Assembly (NCBI GenBank): GCA_002084705.1
Contig: NBLX01000009.1
Span: forward strand, 1 to 44,949
Direction of reading: 5' to 3'
Source: Desulfobacteraceae bacterium 4572_35.1
GTDB taxonomy: Bacteria; Desulfobacterota; Desulfuromonadia; Desulfuromonadales; Desulfuromonadaceae
Length of the DNA stretch: 44,949 nucleotides
The position numbers and the translations under genes were made by a program. Positions 18,968 to 28,761 of this stretch are shown in pieces. The number at the start of each line of letters is the position of its first letter. Position 1 is the stretch's first letter. The notes beneath the pieces are model-generated. The model was given only the letters and a program-made list of their open reading frames with translations, was not told the origin of the DNA and did no database searches.

Positions 18968-21900
18968 ATGCAAAATGTTGAATTGGTAGATGGAGAAGCA
19001 CGGAAACGGGCTGTTGATCCGCAATTGTCGTGTATTGTCCGCGCTCCGGCTGGTTCAGGTAAGACTGAGCTGTTGATTCAACGTTATTTGGCATTGTTGG
19101 GTCGTGTTGAGCGTCCAGACGAGATTTTGGCGATAACTTTCACCCGTAAAGCTGCCGCCGAAATGGTACAGCGGGTACTGTCTGCTCTAGCTGATGGCAG
19201 GCAGCCGCTGAACGATATTGCCGCTGAGCATGAGAGAGTTACACATGCTCTGGCGCAGGCAGTGTTGATCCGTGATCGTGAGCGTGAATGGCATCTGTTA
19301 GAGCATCCGGATCAATTGCAGATTAAAACCATCGATAGTTTCAATGCGGCGCTGGTACGCAGTATGCCGTGGTTGACTCGTCTCGGTGGTTTGCCCAAGG
19401 TGAGTGAATATCCACAAACGCTGTATCGTCGCGCTATAGATCAGATGATCCATCTACATCATCGCCAGCCAGAGTTGAACGAAGCGGTCAAGTGTCTGTT
19501 GTTGCATCTGGATAATCGCGTGGATGTGTTGCAGCAGATGCTGATAAAATTGTTGGCGCGGCGTGATCAGTGGCTGCGTCACCTGTTGAGCGACGCCGGG
19601 CAGCAGCGGGACGATCTGGAGTTGGCGTTAGCGCAGCTGGTAAACTCTTATTTGGGTCAATTGTCAGCGAGCGTGCCCCCCCCGTTGCAGCAGGAGTTGC
19701 TGGAACTTGGTGCGTTTGCTGCGCAACATTGTGCCACAGCCGACAGGCCGCTAATAAAATTATCTCAGTTTGCCCAAGCCGGGCAAGGATTTCCACGCGG
19801 GTGTATTGAAGACTTGGATCTGTGGCGCGGTTTGGCTGATCTGTTGTTGACGGCTGATGGTCATTGGCGCAAGCGCTGCGATAAAAATTGTGGTTTTCCT
19901 GCCGGTAAGGCCGAACCGTTTGCCGGTATGAAGAAGCGGATGGGTGAGTTGCTGGCATTATTGCGTGACAGTGATGTGGATAGCACCGTGTGGCAGCTGG
20001 TTCGCAAGTTGCCAGATCCCTGTTATTCAGCCAATCAGTGGCAGGTGTTGCAAGCACTGCTAACGGTTTTGCCGCAGACGGTGGCGCAACTATGGCTTGA
20101 ATTTAGTGCTTCCGGTGAGGTTGATTTTGTTGAAATTGCCCTGCGTGCTCGTCAGGCTTTGGTGGATAGCGGTAACCCTACGGAACAGTTGCTTGCTCTG
20201 GATAGAAAACTGCACCACATCCTCATTGACGAATTTCAGGATACTTCATGGCTGCAGTATGAATTGCTCCAGACTGTGATAAGTGGCTGGGACAATGGCG
20301 ATGGGCGTAGTTTGTTTATCGTGGGTGATCCCATGCAGTCAATTTACCGTTTTAGGGAAGCTGAGGTTGGGCTTTTTTTGCGAGCCGGTAAAAATGGCAT
20401 TGGCGCCATTGATTTGCAGTCGTTGCAATTACGCGCTAATTTTCGTTCTCAGCAAGGTATTGTTGACTGGGTAAACGCCAGCTTTAGTGAAGTTTTTCCC
20501 GTCAAAGAAGATGCCGGCAGCGGAGCGGTAAGTTACGCTATGGCGCAGGCGGTTATCCCATGCCAGCAACTTTTTAGTGGAGATGCTGTCCAGTTTTTTC
20601 CTCAGATTGAGTATAACTCTCAGGTAGAGGCTGAACAGGTGTGCAGTTTGGTGCAGAAGTTACGCCAAAGCTGTCCTGCGCAGACAATTGCTATATTGGT
20701 GCGTTCTCGCTCCCATCTTGTAGATGTTTTAGAACAGTTGCGTAGCTCCGGTATCAGTTATCAAGCTCACAATGTAGATCAACTGACGCAACGTGCTGCT
20801 GTTTCTGATGTGATTGCTCTGGTGCGTGCGTTGCTACATCCCGCAGATAATCTTAGTTGGCTGGGGGTATTGCGTGCGCCTTGGTGTGGGTTGCTACTGA
20901 CCGATCTTTTGTTGTTTGGTAGTGAAGCGGGTGCCACGGTAATGCAGATGATGCAAGATAATAGCTATATAGAACAACTAAGCGATGATGGACGGATGCG
21001 TGTTGTCGCGATTACACCTGTTTTGCAAGCAGCTATAGCTCGAAGAGGGAGTTGTTCTCTGCGTCAGTTGGTTGAAGAAACCTGGTTGCAGTTGCTTGGG
21101 CCACAGTGCTACGAAGAGCGTGACTGTCAGGATGTGGAGCAGGTGCTTGCTTTGCTGGAAAAACTTGACCGTGGTGGTGATTTGTACAGCTTTGAAGAAC
21201 TTGATGAAGAGCTGGGCAACTTGTTTTCCGCCGTAGAGAATGATGCCGATGGTCAGGTGCAGGTGATGACAATTCATAAGGCAAAGGGGTTGGAATTTGA
21301 CCATGTAATTCTACCTGCGTTAGGTCGGCGACCGCGTGGAGAAGATAAGAGCTTGTTGAGGTGGCAGGAGCATGCCGAACACGGGCTCCTTCTGGCACCA
21401 ATAGCAGCGCGTGGAGGTTTTGTTGATGATCCAATTTACGAGTTGCTGGGTGAAATTGATAAAACAAAAGGGGAGTATGAGGTTGCCCGGTTGTTGTATG
21501 TGGCGGTGACACGAGCTAAAAATAATTTATATATGTTTGGTCATGCTGCACTTAATAAAAATGGGGAGTTCCATGCACAAAAAGGTTCTTTGCTGGCAAA
21601 GTTATGGCCGGCAGTAAAACAACACTTTTCCAGTAGTGCTGTGGATGATAGCAGCGAGGTAATTGGTCCAGCGAATGTTGAATTATCTCCTGTGTTACGA
21701 CGGCTAACCAGTGAAAATTTCAAATTTGTGGGTTTTGATTTTACGCAAGTACAATTATCGGGTGCTGCTGCTGGCAGCAACCCGCCATTCAGTGTGCGGA
21801 TGCCGGCAGTTATTGGTACGACAACACATAAGTGGCTTGAATATATAGCGCAGCATCAGGATGTATGCTGGGATGCCGACCGAGTGTCGGAGTTGTGCCC

Positions 21901-22342
21901 CAAAATAAAAGCGCAATTAGCGGTGGCTGGTGTTGATGAAGGGGAACAACAGCAGTATTGCAACTCAATTATCTCTATGTTGCAGCGCACTGTTGCTAGC
22001 AGTCGTGGACGCTGGATTCTTAATCATCACCAGCAGACACGCTGTGAATATCCATTAAGTGGTGTCGATGAGAGGCGAATCCGTGCCAGAGAAGAGATAA
22101 AAAATTTGGTGATTGATCGAACGTTTGTGTTTGAAGAAGAGCGTTGGATAATAGACTATAAAACCTCGGCCCCAAGCAAAAATCAAAGTGTAGACGATTT
22201 TTATTGCCAGCAAGGGGAGAGGTATCGCTCTCAATTGGAAGGCTATGTAACCTTTATGCGATATGTTGATCCTAAGCACCCGTGCCGATGTGCTCTTTAT
22301 TTTCCGGCTTTCGATGGCTGGTATGAAGTTGAAGTGGATTGA
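18968..22342 (+). CDS. addA: AddA-like UvrD/Rep-family helicase-nuclease
   Basis: This is a superfamily 1A helicase of 1124 residues. It has Walker A APAGSGKTELL at residues 26-36, ILIDEFQDTS (motif II), DPMQSIYRFREAEVG (motif III), VMTIHKAKGLEFDHVILP (motif V) and LLYVAVTRAKNNLY (motif VI). The C-terminus has a RecB-like nuclease signature, LVIDRTFVFEEE then WIIDYKTS, so both strands could be cut with its AddB-like partner. ATG 18968 has GAGGTGA eight bases upstream. It initiates homologous recombination at double-strand ends. I use addA by family resemblance; RecB-like naming is also possible. Confidence 0.9.
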   Translation: MQNVELVDGEARKRAVDPQLSCIVRAPAGSGKTELLIQRYLALLGRVERPDEILAITFTRKAAAEMVQRVLSALADGRQPLNDIAAEHERVTHALAQAVLIRDREREWHLLEHPDQLQIKTIDSFNAALVRSMPWLTRLGGLPKVSEYPQTLYRRAIDQMIHLHHRQPELNEAVKCLLLHLDNRVDVLQQMLIKLLARRDQWLRHLLSDAGQQRDDLELALAQLVNSYLGQLSASVPPPLQQELLELGAFAAQHCATADRPLIKLSQFAQAGQGFPRGCIEDLDLWRGLADLLLTADGHWRKRCDKNCGFPAGKAEPFAGMKKRMGELLALLRDSDVDSTVWQLVRKLPDPCYSANQWQVLQALLTVLPQTVAQLWLEFSASGEVDFVEIALRARQALVDSGNPTEQLLALDRKLHHILIDEFQDTSWLQYELLQTVISGWDNGDGRSLFIVGDPMQSIYRFREAEVGLFLRAGKNGIGAIDLQSLQLRANFRSQQGIVDWVNASFSEVFPVKEDAGSGAVSYAMAQAVIPCQQLFSGDAVQFFPQIEYNSQVEAEQVCSLVQKLRQSCPAQTIAILVRSRSHLVDVLEQLRSSGISYQAHNVDQLTQRAAVSDVIALVRALLHPADNLSWLGVLRAPWCGLLLTDLLLFGSEAGATVMQMMQDNSYIEQLSDDGRMRVVAITPVLQAAIARRGSCSLRQLVEETWLQLLGPQCYEERDCQDVEQVLALLEKLDRGGDLYSFEELDEELGNLFSAVENDADGQVQVMTIHKAKGLEFDHVILPALGRRPRGEDKSLLRWQEHAEHGLLLAPIAARGGFVDDPIYELLGEIDKTKGEYEVARLLYVAVTRAKNNLYMFGHAALNKNGEFHAQKGSLLAKLWPAVKQHFSSSAVDDSSEVIGPANVELSPVLRRLTSENFKFVGFDFTQVQLSGAAAGSNPPFSVRMPAVIGTTTHKWLEYIAQHQDVCWDADRVSELCPKIKAQLAVAGVDEGEQQQYCNSIISMLQRTVASSRGRWILNHHQQTRCEYPLSGVDERRIRAREEIKNLVIDRTFVFEEERWIIDYKTSAPSKNQSVDDFYCQQGERYRSQLEGYVTFMRYVDPKHPCRCALYFPAFDGWYEVEVD

Positions 22343-22399
22343 AGTAGGCAAGGACAAGAGCGTTTTAAGATAACTTGAAAGTTTTGGAGCTGTTCTAAC

Positions 22400-23071
22400 A
22401 TGCAGGAAGAAAATAAGGATCAAAAGCTAGAGAAAGTGTCTGTGGAAGAGCAACAGCGTGATTTTAACAAAGTAGCAACAAATTGGGATGAGAAACCGCG
22501 TCGAGTTCAGTTGGCGACTGCAGTGGCCACGGCAATTAAAGATAATATCCCTTTGGATTCAACTATGAAAGCGTTGGAGTTCGGGTGCGGAACTGGTCTG
22601 GTAACTTTTAATCTGGTTAATAGGTTGGCGCATGTCACTGCTATTGATAGTGCCGCAGAGATGCTGGAAGTTGTAAAACAGAAAGCTGTTGCTGCTGACA
22701 TAGATAATATTACAACATCTCTTAATGGATCAGCGATCCCAGAACTTCAAGATAACCATTATGACCTTATATTTAGTTCCATGGTGTTACATCATCTTCC
22801 TGATATCTATGCAGTGCTTGCTGAATTCAGAAAAGCATTAAAATCTGGAGGAATTGTAGCTTTAGCTGATCTGGATGTGGAAGATGGTAGTTTTCATTCT
22901 GATCCCTGTGGAGTTGTGCATTGCGGTATAGATAGATTATGGCTGAATGAACAACTATTAGATCTGGGGTTCAATCATGTGCAGCAAACTACGGCGCACA
23001 CTATTGTGAAATATCGCTCGAACGGTGAACAGCGTTATCCAGTTTTTTTGATCTGGGCTCAAAAATTATAA
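22400..23071 (+). CDS. Class I SAM-dependent methyltransferase
   Basis: This 223-residue Rossmann-type methyltransferase has the SAM-binding motif I ALEFGCGTGLVTFNL near residue 60, motif II AIDSAAEML, and HYDLIFSSMVLHHLPD (post-II). The final strand region ALADLDVEDGSF is typical of UbiE-like small-molecule methyltransferases. The substrate is not apparent. The start ATG at 22400 is 57 bp after addA. It is the last + strand gene before the convergent fxsA. Confidence 0.85.
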   Translation: MQEENKDQKLEKVSVEEQQRDFNKVATNWDEKPRRVQLATAVATAIKDNIPLDSTMKALEFGCGTGLVTFNLVNRLAHVTAIDSAAEMLEVVKQKAVAADIDNITTSLNGSAIPELQDNHYDLIFSSMVLHHLPDIYAVLAEFRKALKSGGIVALADLDVEDGSFHSDPCGVVHCGIDRLWLNEQLLDLGFNHVQQTTAHTIVKYRSNGEQRYPVFLIWAQKL

Positions 23072-23106
23072 ATAAGGTTTGTTGAAAGTGTTTATGGTGT
23101 CGGTAA

Positions 23107-23165
23107 ACACGTTGGCAGCGCCAAAATAGTGGATTTGTTAAACTCTATAGCCGTTGCCAACGTGT
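23107..23165. terminator. Inverted repeat between convergent methyltransferase and fxsA genes
   Basis: ACACGTTGGCA (23107-23117) and TGCCAACGTGT (23155-23165) are exact 11-bp reverse complements around a 37-base loop. A smaller TTGGC-AGC-GCCAA hairpin lies inside the left part. The position between two convergent stops fits a bidirectional terminator, although no strong T tract follows. Confidence 0.45.
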
Positions 23166-23186
23166 CTGGTTGTGCGATTTGTGTTT

Positions 23187-23579
23187 TTAGCGGTAATGGA
23201 TGTATACTTGTCCATTGGCGGCCATTTTCTGCATCCATTTGCGTACTAATATTTTAATTAGCTCTCTGGTTTGTGGCAGTAATAGGCAAAAACCAAACAT
23301 GTCAGTACAGAAACCTGGAGTAAGTAAAGTTATCCCGCCAGCAAAAATCATCGCTCCGTCAATTAGCTCTTCAGTTGGCATCTCTCCATGTTCCAAGGCA
23401 ATTTGTATACGCCGGGCAGTATCACTTCCTTGGGTTCTGGCTAAGTATGCACCAGCGATACCTGTCAAAAATATTAAACTTATGGTGGGTCCAATGCCAA
23501 TTAATTTACCTGCGGCTAAAAGTACATAGATTTCGATTGCGGGTATTGAAATAAATAAAATCAGTAACTTTATAAACAT
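23187..23579 (-). CDS. fxsA: FxsA family inner-membrane protein
   Basis: This 130-residue membrane protein has several hydrophobic segments. FxsA overproduction in E. coli reduces exclusion of phage T7 by the F plasmid; its normal role is unknown. Family marks include PAIEIYVLLAAGKLIG, LTGIAGAYLARTQGSDTARR, DGAMIFAGGITLLTPGF and TDMFGFCLLLPQTRELI, in the expected order. The start ATG at 23579 has AGAGGGG upstream on the reverse strand. It stands alone, convergent with the methyltransferase gene and divergent from the DUF177 gene. Confidence 0.9.
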   Translation of the reverse strand: MFIKLLILFISIPAIEIYVLLAAGKLIGIGPTISLIFLTGIAGAYLARTQGSDTARRIQIALEHGEMPTEELIDGAMIFAGGITLLTPGFCTDMFGFCLLLPQTRELIKILVRKWMQKMAANGQVYIHYR

Positions 23580-23885
23580 TTATGCCCCTCTGTGTGAATG
23601 TTTTAATTTGAATTTGCGCTGAAGGTGATAATAAATGAGATGAAAGAGTATTCTATATTGTGCGTACGCGTAACTACTTGTAATTATTGTTAAAAAAAAC
23701 TGCCTAAAAAATGTGCAATACGTTGAAAGTGGTTTTTTTAGCTGGATAGTAAATAGCATTCACAGCTTTATAAACAACTTATCAACAACCTTTGTGCGTA
23801 AATTTATAAGTGGTTTAAACTGTATGGTTTTTTTTTGTCAAGGCTTTTTGTTGGCAAAATTTATACTTTTTCGTAAAAAATAAAC

Positions 23886-23913
23886 TTGACTAGTTCCGAT
23901 TTGGTAGTTATCT
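23886..23913 (+). promoter_or_regulatory. Candidate upstream sigma-70 promoter of the rpmF-plsX-fab block
   Basis: TTGACT at 23886-23891 is followed after 16 bases by TTATCT at 23908-23913. It lies in the AT-rich 458-bp gap between fxsA and the DUF177 gene, about 90 bp upstream of a stronger candidate. The rest of this gap shows A/T runs and no gene. Confidence 0.4.
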
Positions 23914-23975
23914 GCGTCACTTTAGATTTAATATATATAACACGGAGAGTGGTTGTTTATAGACTTTTATTTTTC

Positions 23976-24003
23976 TTGACAAAAGGGGGGCAATACCTAT
24001 ACT
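23976..24003 (+). promoter_or_regulatory. Strong sigma-70 promoter upstream of the DUF177-rpmF-plsX-fab block
   Basis: A perfect -35 box TTGACA (23976-23981) is separated by 16 bases from TATACT (23998-24003). Transcription would start near 24010, about 28 bases before the DUF177 ATG at 24038. It is the best consensus promoter found in the window and probably drives at least DUF177, rpmF and plsX. Confidence 0.7.
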
Positions 24004-24037
24004 GAGCGCTTTCTCAAAAGTGTGGTGAGTTTTATAT

Positions 24038-24583
24038 ATGCAGATAAAAGTTAGTGATTTAAAAAATAGTGGGTTCGACTTGAAGTTAGAGCGTTCTGCT
24101 GCAAGTTTTCCTATGTTGGCAGAGTTGCAACGACTGGGTAGGTGTGTGTTTTTGACACCTATATCTGTTGTTGTTCATGCAAATCTTGTTGGTGGTATGG
24201 TTGAACTTGATGGTCATATCAGTGTGGATATTGAAGTGCCATGTAGTCGCTGTTTGGCCCCGTGTCGCAGAGTATTTAGTTCAGATTTTAGGCAGACTTA
24301 TGTTGATCAGTTGCCTGAAGTGACAGGTGAAGATGGTGAAGAACTGGAGCTGTCAGCTGAGGAGATGGGTCTGGAACTGATTAACGATGATGAAATTGAT
24401 CTAAATGAAGAGATTCAGCAGCAAGTTGCACTGTTGGTGCCCGAACATTCTTTGTGTAGTGAGTTGTGTAAGGGGCTGTGTGCCGAATGTGGCGCTGACT
24501 TGAATAAAGAAAAATGTAGTTGTGCTGACAATGTGGGAAATCTTAACTTTGCAGCACTTAAAGATTTTAAGGTTGAAAAATAG
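24038..24583 (+). CDS. DUF177 (YceD) family protein
   Basis: This 181-residue member of the YceD/DUF177 family is nearly always encoded just before rpmF. The family is linked to 23S rRNA accumulation or large-subunit biogenesis in some bacteria and in plastids, but its mechanism is not settled. Seen here are VPCSRCLAPCRRVF in the middle, an acidic stretch EDGEELELSAEEMG, and a C-terminal cysteine cluster with CSELCKGLCAECGADLN that may bind metal. The promoter at 23976-24003 lies just upstream. Confidence 0.9.
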   Translation: MQIKVSDLKNSGFDLKLERSAASFPMLAELQRLGRCVFLTPISVVVHANLVGGMVELDGHISVDIEVPCSRCLAPCRRVFSSDFRQTYVDQLPEVTGEDGEELELSAEEMGLELINDDEIDLNEEIQQQVALLVPEHSLCSELCKGLCAECGADLNKEKCSCADNVGNLNFAALKDFKVEK

Positions 24584-24706
24584 ACAAGAATTGGTTTACT
24601 TTTGTACGGTTATCGTTATCGTGGTTAGCGATAGGAGCTGGTTGATGGTCGGTTCTCGGCATTTTTGTTAAACGTAAGTATATAGAGCTTAGAGGAGATT
24701 AAGTTC

Positions 24707-24886
24707 ATGGCAGTACCTAAGAAAAAGACTTCTAAATCACGGCGCGACATGCGTCGTTCCCATGATTCATTAATTGCACCAGGTATTTCTGTGTGTCCCC
24801 AGTGTGATGAGCCTAAGCAGCCTCACCGTGTATGTGGTAGCTGTGGTTTTTATAAAGACCGCAATGTTCTTGAGTCTGAGAGCTAG
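24707..24886 (+). CDS. rpmF: 50S ribosomal protein L32
   Basis: A 59-residue ribosomal protein starts [20 protein letters not shown], which is unmistakable for L32. It carries a four-cysteine zinc site (CPQC at residues 30-33 and CGSC at 43-46). GAGGAGA lies at a good distance before the ATG. It sits 123 bp after the DUF177 gene and 9 bp before plsX, the order conserved in most proteobacteria, which ties ribosome and lipid synthesis genes together. Confidence 0.98.
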   Translation: MAVPKKKTSKSRRDMRRSHDSLIAPGISVCPQCDEPKQPHRVCGSCGFYKDRNVLESES

Positions 24887-24895
24887 GTTTATCTG

Positions 24896-25936
24896 ATGAA
24901 ATCTGTCGTGGTTGCGGTTGATGCCATGGGTGGTGACAATGCTCCTGCCGTCGAGGTAGAGAGTGCTGTCGCCGCAGCACGTAAATGGGGGATGCCTATT
25001 ATCTTGGTGGGTGACTCAACACAGGTTGCCTGTGAATTAGACAAGCACGATACTGAGAATCTGCAAATTCGGATTCACCATGCCTCTGAAGTAGTTGGTA
25101 TGAAAGATTCAGCTGCTGATGCGGTGAGACGCAAAAAAGATTCATCTATCCGCGTTGCATATGATCTGGTTAAGGCTGGTGAGGCTCATGCTGTGGTGAG
25201 TGCCGGTAATTCTGGTGCTACAATGGCTGCCGGAATGTTTATTGCCAAGCGAGTGACTGGCATTGAGCGCCCAGCGTTATCAACTATTTTGCCGACAGTT
25301 ACCGGACAATCATTAATTCTTGATGTGGGTGGCAATGTGGATTGTAAACCGATCCATCTTGAGCATTTCGCTGTCATGGGTGATGTGTATGCTCGCCATA
25401 TCATGGGTAAAAAATCACCCCGTATTGGCTTGCTGTCCAATGGGGCGGAAGAAAAAAAAGGTAACGATCTTACTCGCGAGACCCATCGCCATTTGTTGCG
25501 ACACAATTTTAACTATATAGGTTATGTAGAGGGACGTGACATATATAGTGGTAATGTGGATGTGGTTGTGTGTGATGGTTTTGTCGGAAATGTTGTAATC
25601 AAAGTTTCTGAGGGGTTGGCTGATTCTATTGGGCAGATGCTACGAGCCGAATTGAAATCTCGCTTACTTGCCAAGTTAGGATATCTCTTGGCTCGACCTG
25701 CATTTAGAGCTTTCAAGAAAAAAGTTGATTATGCTGAGTATGGTGGAGCACCGTTGCTCGGGATTAAGGGGACTAGCATCATTTGTCATGGCGGTTCAAA
25801 CGTTAAAGCCATTATGAATGCTATAGGTCAGGCAGCAAACAGCGTTGATAAAAATATGATTGGTGAGCTTGTGAAGCAGTTAGATAACTTTCGAGCAGTC
25901 ACTGACGTTTCAATTAAAGCTGTTGATGTTGCATAG
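24896..25936 (+). CDS. plsX: Phosphate acyltransferase
   Basis: PlsX makes acyl-phosphate from acyl-ACP for the first step of phospholipid synthesis. The 346-residue protein opens with [16 protein letters not shown] and contains [39 protein letters not shown] and [17 protein letters not shown], all family signatures. It begins 9 bp after rpmF and is followed by fabH after 40 bp. Length and motifs are intact. Confidence 0.97.
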   Translation: MKSVVVAVDAMGGDNAPAVEVESAVAAARKWGMPIILVGDSTQVACELDKHDTENLQIRIHHASEVVGMKDSAADAVRRKKDSSIRVAYDLVKAGEAHAVVSAGNSGATMAAGMFIAKRVTGIERPALSTILPTVTGQSLILDVGGNVDCKPIHLEHFAVMGDVYARHIMGKKSPRIGLLSNGAEEKKGNDLTRETHRHLLRHNFNYIGYVEGRDIYSGNVDVVVCDGFVGNVVIKVSEGLADSIGQMLRAELKSRLLAKLGYLLARPAFRAFKKKVDYAEYGGAPLLGIKGTSIICHGGSNVKAIMNAIGQAANSVDKNMIGELVKQLDNFRAVTDVSIKAVDVA

Positions 25937-25976
25937 CTGAATTTATTTATGTTCTGCGTATTAAAGGGGAAACGTA

Positions 25977-26957
25977 GTGAAAAAAGCGCGAATTATAGGT
26001 ACCGGCTCTTACTTGCCGGAGAAAGTGTTAACCAACTTTGATCTTGAAAAGATGGTTGATACAACGAATGAATGGATCTCTACGCGTACCGGTATCAATG
26101 AGCGGCATATTGCGTCTGAAAATGAGATGACATCGGATCTAGCTGTAAATGCTGCTAATCGTGCTTTGGAGATGGCTGGTGTAACTGCTGATCAAATAGA
26201 TCTGATTATCGTTGGTACGATTACCGGTGATTTCCCCTGGCCTTCAACGGCATGCCTGGTGCAGAACAAAATAGGTGCAGTTAATGCCTCAGCATGGGAT
26301 GTCTCTGCTGCCTGTAGTGGTTTTGTTTATGCCATCACTTCTGCGGCACAATACCTGGAAAATGGTGCGGCAAAGCGGGCTCTGGTTATTGGTACGGAAG
26401 TGCTTAGTCGCATAATGGATTGGGAAGACCGTAACACCTGTATTCTCTTTGGTGATGGTGCCGGTGCGGTGGTTCTTGAGGCACAAGAAGGAGAAAGTGG
26501 TTTGCTCTCCGGGCATTTACATGCCGATGGCTCTTACTGGGAACTGCTTTACCAGCCAGGTTTTGGTTCTCGTTATCCCGCATCTGTCTCAGGTATTGAG
26601 CAACGTTTGCCATATTTACATATGGCTGGAAATGAAGTTTTTAAAATAGCTGTGCGTTCTATGCATGATGTCGCTATTGAGGCATTGGAAAATAACAATA
26701 TGACGGTGGCTGATGTGAAGTTGCTTTTTCCCCATCAGGCAAATATGCGCATTCTTGAGGCGGTACGTAAACGGCTCAAATTACGCAAGAACCAAATGTT
26801 TGTAAATGTTGATAAACGTGGAAATACTTCTGGTGCGTCTATTCCAATTGCACTTGACGAAGCCAACCGCGCGGGGTTGCTTGAAGAGGGTGATATTCTA
26901 GTTCTGGATGCCTTCGGTGGTGGTTTTACCTGGGGTGCATCTGTATTGCGTTGGTAA
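25977..26957 (+). CDS. fabH: 3-oxoacyl-ACP synthase III
   Basis: FabH condenses acetyl-CoA (or another short acyl-CoA) with malonyl-ACP to begin fatty acid synthesis. The 326-residue protein has the active-site cysteine in VSAACSGFVYA (near residue 112), the histidine in LLFPHQANMRI and the asparagine in DKRGNTSGASI, a complete C-H-N triad. The start is a GTG at 25977 with AAAGGGG upstream. It is in the standard plsX-fabH-fabD-fabG-acpP-fabF order. Confidence 0.97.
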   Translation: MKKARIIGTGSYLPEKVLTNFDLEKMVDTTNEWISTRTGINERHIASENEMTSDLAVNAANRALEMAGVTADQIDLIIVGTITGDFPWPSTACLVQNKIGAVNASAWDVSAACSGFVYAITSAAQYLENGAAKRALVIGTEVLSRIMDWEDRNTCILFGDGAGAVVLEAQEGESGLLSGHLHADGSYWELLYQPGFGSRYPASVSGIEQRLPYLHMAGNEVFKIAVRSMHDVAIEALENNNMTVADVKLLFPHQANMRILEAVRKRLKLRKNQMFVNVDKRGNTSGASIPIALDEANRAGLLEEGDILVLDAFGGGFTWGASVLRW

Positions 26958-26993
26958 GTTTATTGGTTGGTTGATGAAAATCAGGGTGGCAAG

Positions 26994-27914
26994 ATGTTAG
27001 CTTTTGTTTTTCCAGGTCAGGGTGCGCAGCATGCTGGAATGGGTAAGGAACTCAGTGAAAATTTTTCTGTAGCTCGTGAGGTTTTTGAGGAGGCCAATGA
27101 TTCACTCGGATTAGATCTGGCGAAAATGTGTTATGAAGGGCCAGAGGAAGATCTAAAGCTTACGGCTAACACCCAACCGGCAATCTTGACTACGAGTGTT
27201 GCCGCGCTTCGTGTAGTGCAGCAGGAAACAGGTTTGCAACCAGATTTTGTTGCTGGGCACTCTTTGGGTGAATATTCAGCTCTTGTAGCTGCCCAAGCTG
27301 TTGATTTTGCTGATGCGGTATGTTTGGTGCGTCAGCGGGGAACATTTATGCAACAGGCGGTACCTATAGGTAGTGGTGCTATGGCGGCAATATTGGGAGT
27401 TGATGCTGAGTTGCTGGAGGAGTTGTGTGCTCAGGCGGCACAAAATGAAGTGGTATCTGCTGCTAACTACAATAGCCCCGGGCAGATTGTTATTGCTGGA
27501 AATGCCACAGCAGTAGATAGGGCTATAGCGCTGGCTAAAGATAATGGTGCGCGTAAAGCGATGATGTTACCGGTTAGCGCCCCATTTCATTGTGCACTCA
27601 TGTTGCCTGCTGGGGAGAAACTGGAGCAGGTTTTAAATACTGTAGTGATGCACGATATTAAGGTGCCGGTTGTTACCAATGTTGAAGCGGTTGCCAATAG
27701 TGATAGCTCAAGAATTAAGCGATTATTAATAGACCAGGTGAGTGCTCCGGTACGTTGGGAAAGCTCTGTACGCAATATGCTCGATAACGGTGTTGAACGT
27801 TTTATTGAGATTGGTCCGGGTAAGGTGCTGTGCGGTCTTATTCGTCGCATTGAACGCAAGGCAAAAATCTCGAATGTCGAGAACATCGCTTCACTTAAAA
27901 GCGCTTTAGCATAA
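26994..27914 (+). CDS. fabD: Malonyl-CoA:ACP transacylase
   Basis: FabD loads malonyl groups onto ACP for chain extension. The 306-residue product begins LAFVFPGQGAQHAGMG and has the nucleophile in GHSLGEYSALVAA, the arginine motif RQRGTFMQQA and the catalytic histidine in SAPFHCALM. ATG 26994 (after GGGTGGCAAG) is preferred to a TTG at 26967 because the family starts at the first of these motifs. It is placed between fabH and fabG. Confidence 0.96.
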   Translation: MLAFVFPGQGAQHAGMGKELSENFSVAREVFEEANDSLGLDLAKMCYEGPEEDLKLTANTQPAILTTSVAALRVVQQETGLQPDFVAGHSLGEYSALVAAQAVDFADAVCLVRQRGTFMQQAVPIGSGAMAAILGVDAELLEELCAQAAQNEVVSAANYNSPGQIVIAGNATAVDRAIALAKDNGARKAMMLPVSAPFHCALMLPAGEKLEQVLNTVVMHDIKVPVVTNVEAVANSDSSRIKRLLIDQVSAPVRWESSVRNMLDNGVERFIEIGPGKVLCGLIRRIERKAKISNVENIASLKSALA

Positions 27915-27935
27915 GTACTACGGGGAGAGGGTTCA

Positions 27936-28676
27936 ATGGATTTACAAGGCAGAGTTGCTATTGTTACAGGTTCATCACGTGGTATTGGCAAGTGTATAGC
28001 ACAAAATTTGGCGCAGGTCGGAGCTAAACTTGTTGCTGTAAGCCGTAACGCCGAAGATACTGCGGATTTGGTACAGCAAATAAAAGATCAAGGTGGCGAT
28101 GCTATTTCGATACAGGCAGATGTGAGTGTTGCAGCCGATGTTGATAAGATGGTACAAGGCACTGTTGAGACCTTTGGACAGATAGATATTTTGGTAAACA
28201 ATGCCGGAATCACCCGCGACTCATTATTGGCACGCATGAAAGAGGATGACTGGGATGCGGTAATGAATATCAATCTTAAGGGTGCTTTTTTGTGTAGTGC
28301 GGCGGTTGCTAAAGTTATGGCAAAGAAACGCTATGGGCGCATTATTAATATAAGCTCCGTGGTTGGACAAATGGGCAACATCGGTCAAGCTAACTATTGT
28401 GCCAGTAAGTGCGGTCTGGTAGGGTTGACCCGCTCGAACGCACGTGAACTGGCGCGACGTAATATTACCGTTAATGCAGTTGCGCCTGGATTTATCGAAA
28501 CAGATATGACAGCTACATTACCGGAAAAAGTGTGTAACGATATGATGGCGCAAATTCCTCAGGGGCGTTTTGGTTCGCCACAGGATATTGCTGATGCGGT
28601 AATTTTTTTAGCATCTGAACAAGCCGGATATATCACTGGGCATGAACTGTCAGTAAATGGTGGTATGTATATGTAA
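27936..28676 (+). CDS. fabG: 3-oxoacyl-ACP reductase
   Basis: This NADPH-dependent short-chain dehydrogenase reduces beta-ketoacyl-ACP in fatty acid elongation. The 246-residue protein has the cofactor loop TGSSRGIGKCIA, NNAGITRDSLL, the catalytic serine in INISSVVGQMGN and Y-x-x-x-K in NYCASKCGLVG. GGGGAGAGGG precedes the ATG. It lies 21 bp after fabD and 85 bp before acpP. Confidence 0.97.
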   Translation: MDLQGRVAIVTGSSRGIGKCIAQNLAQVGAKLVAVSRNAEDTADLVQQIKDQGGDAISIQADVSVAADVDKMVQGTVETFGQIDILVNNAGITRDSLLARMKEDDWDAVMNINLKGAFLCSAAVAKVMAKKRYGRIINISSVVGQMGNIGQANYCASKCGLVGLTRSNARELARRNITVNAVAPGFIETDMTATLPEKVCNDMMAQIPQGRFGSPQDIADAVIFLASEQAGYITGHELSVNGGMYM

Positions 28677-28691
28677 AGAAGTGCTGTTTTC

Positions 28692-28736
28692 CTGAAGTTA
28701 ATGGGAGATGGTTTCGAACACTTCAGCTAAAAGCTG
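28692..28736 (+). promoter_or_regulatory. Overlapping hairpins in the fabG-acpP leader
   Basis: CTGAAGT (28692-28698) can pair with ACTTCAG (28720-28726), while the last bases CAG also belong to CAGC-TAAAA-GCTG (28724-28736). The two stems share bases, so they could be alternative folds just ahead of acpP. Whether this regulates acpP level is only inference. Confidence 0.3.
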
Positions 28737-28761
28737 TTAACACAATCATGGAGGGTACAAA

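Noticed and set aside
19488-20057. A 189-codon reverse-strand frame inside addA
   Set aside because: Composition is low-complexity and alanine/threonine-rich, as expected from antisense of a helicase gene, with no ribosome site.
23780-23800. DnaA-box-like TTATCAACA in an AT-rich gap, suggesting a replication origin
   Set aside because: Only one near-match plus a poorer one are present, with no box cluster and no dnaA, dnaN or gidA nearby.
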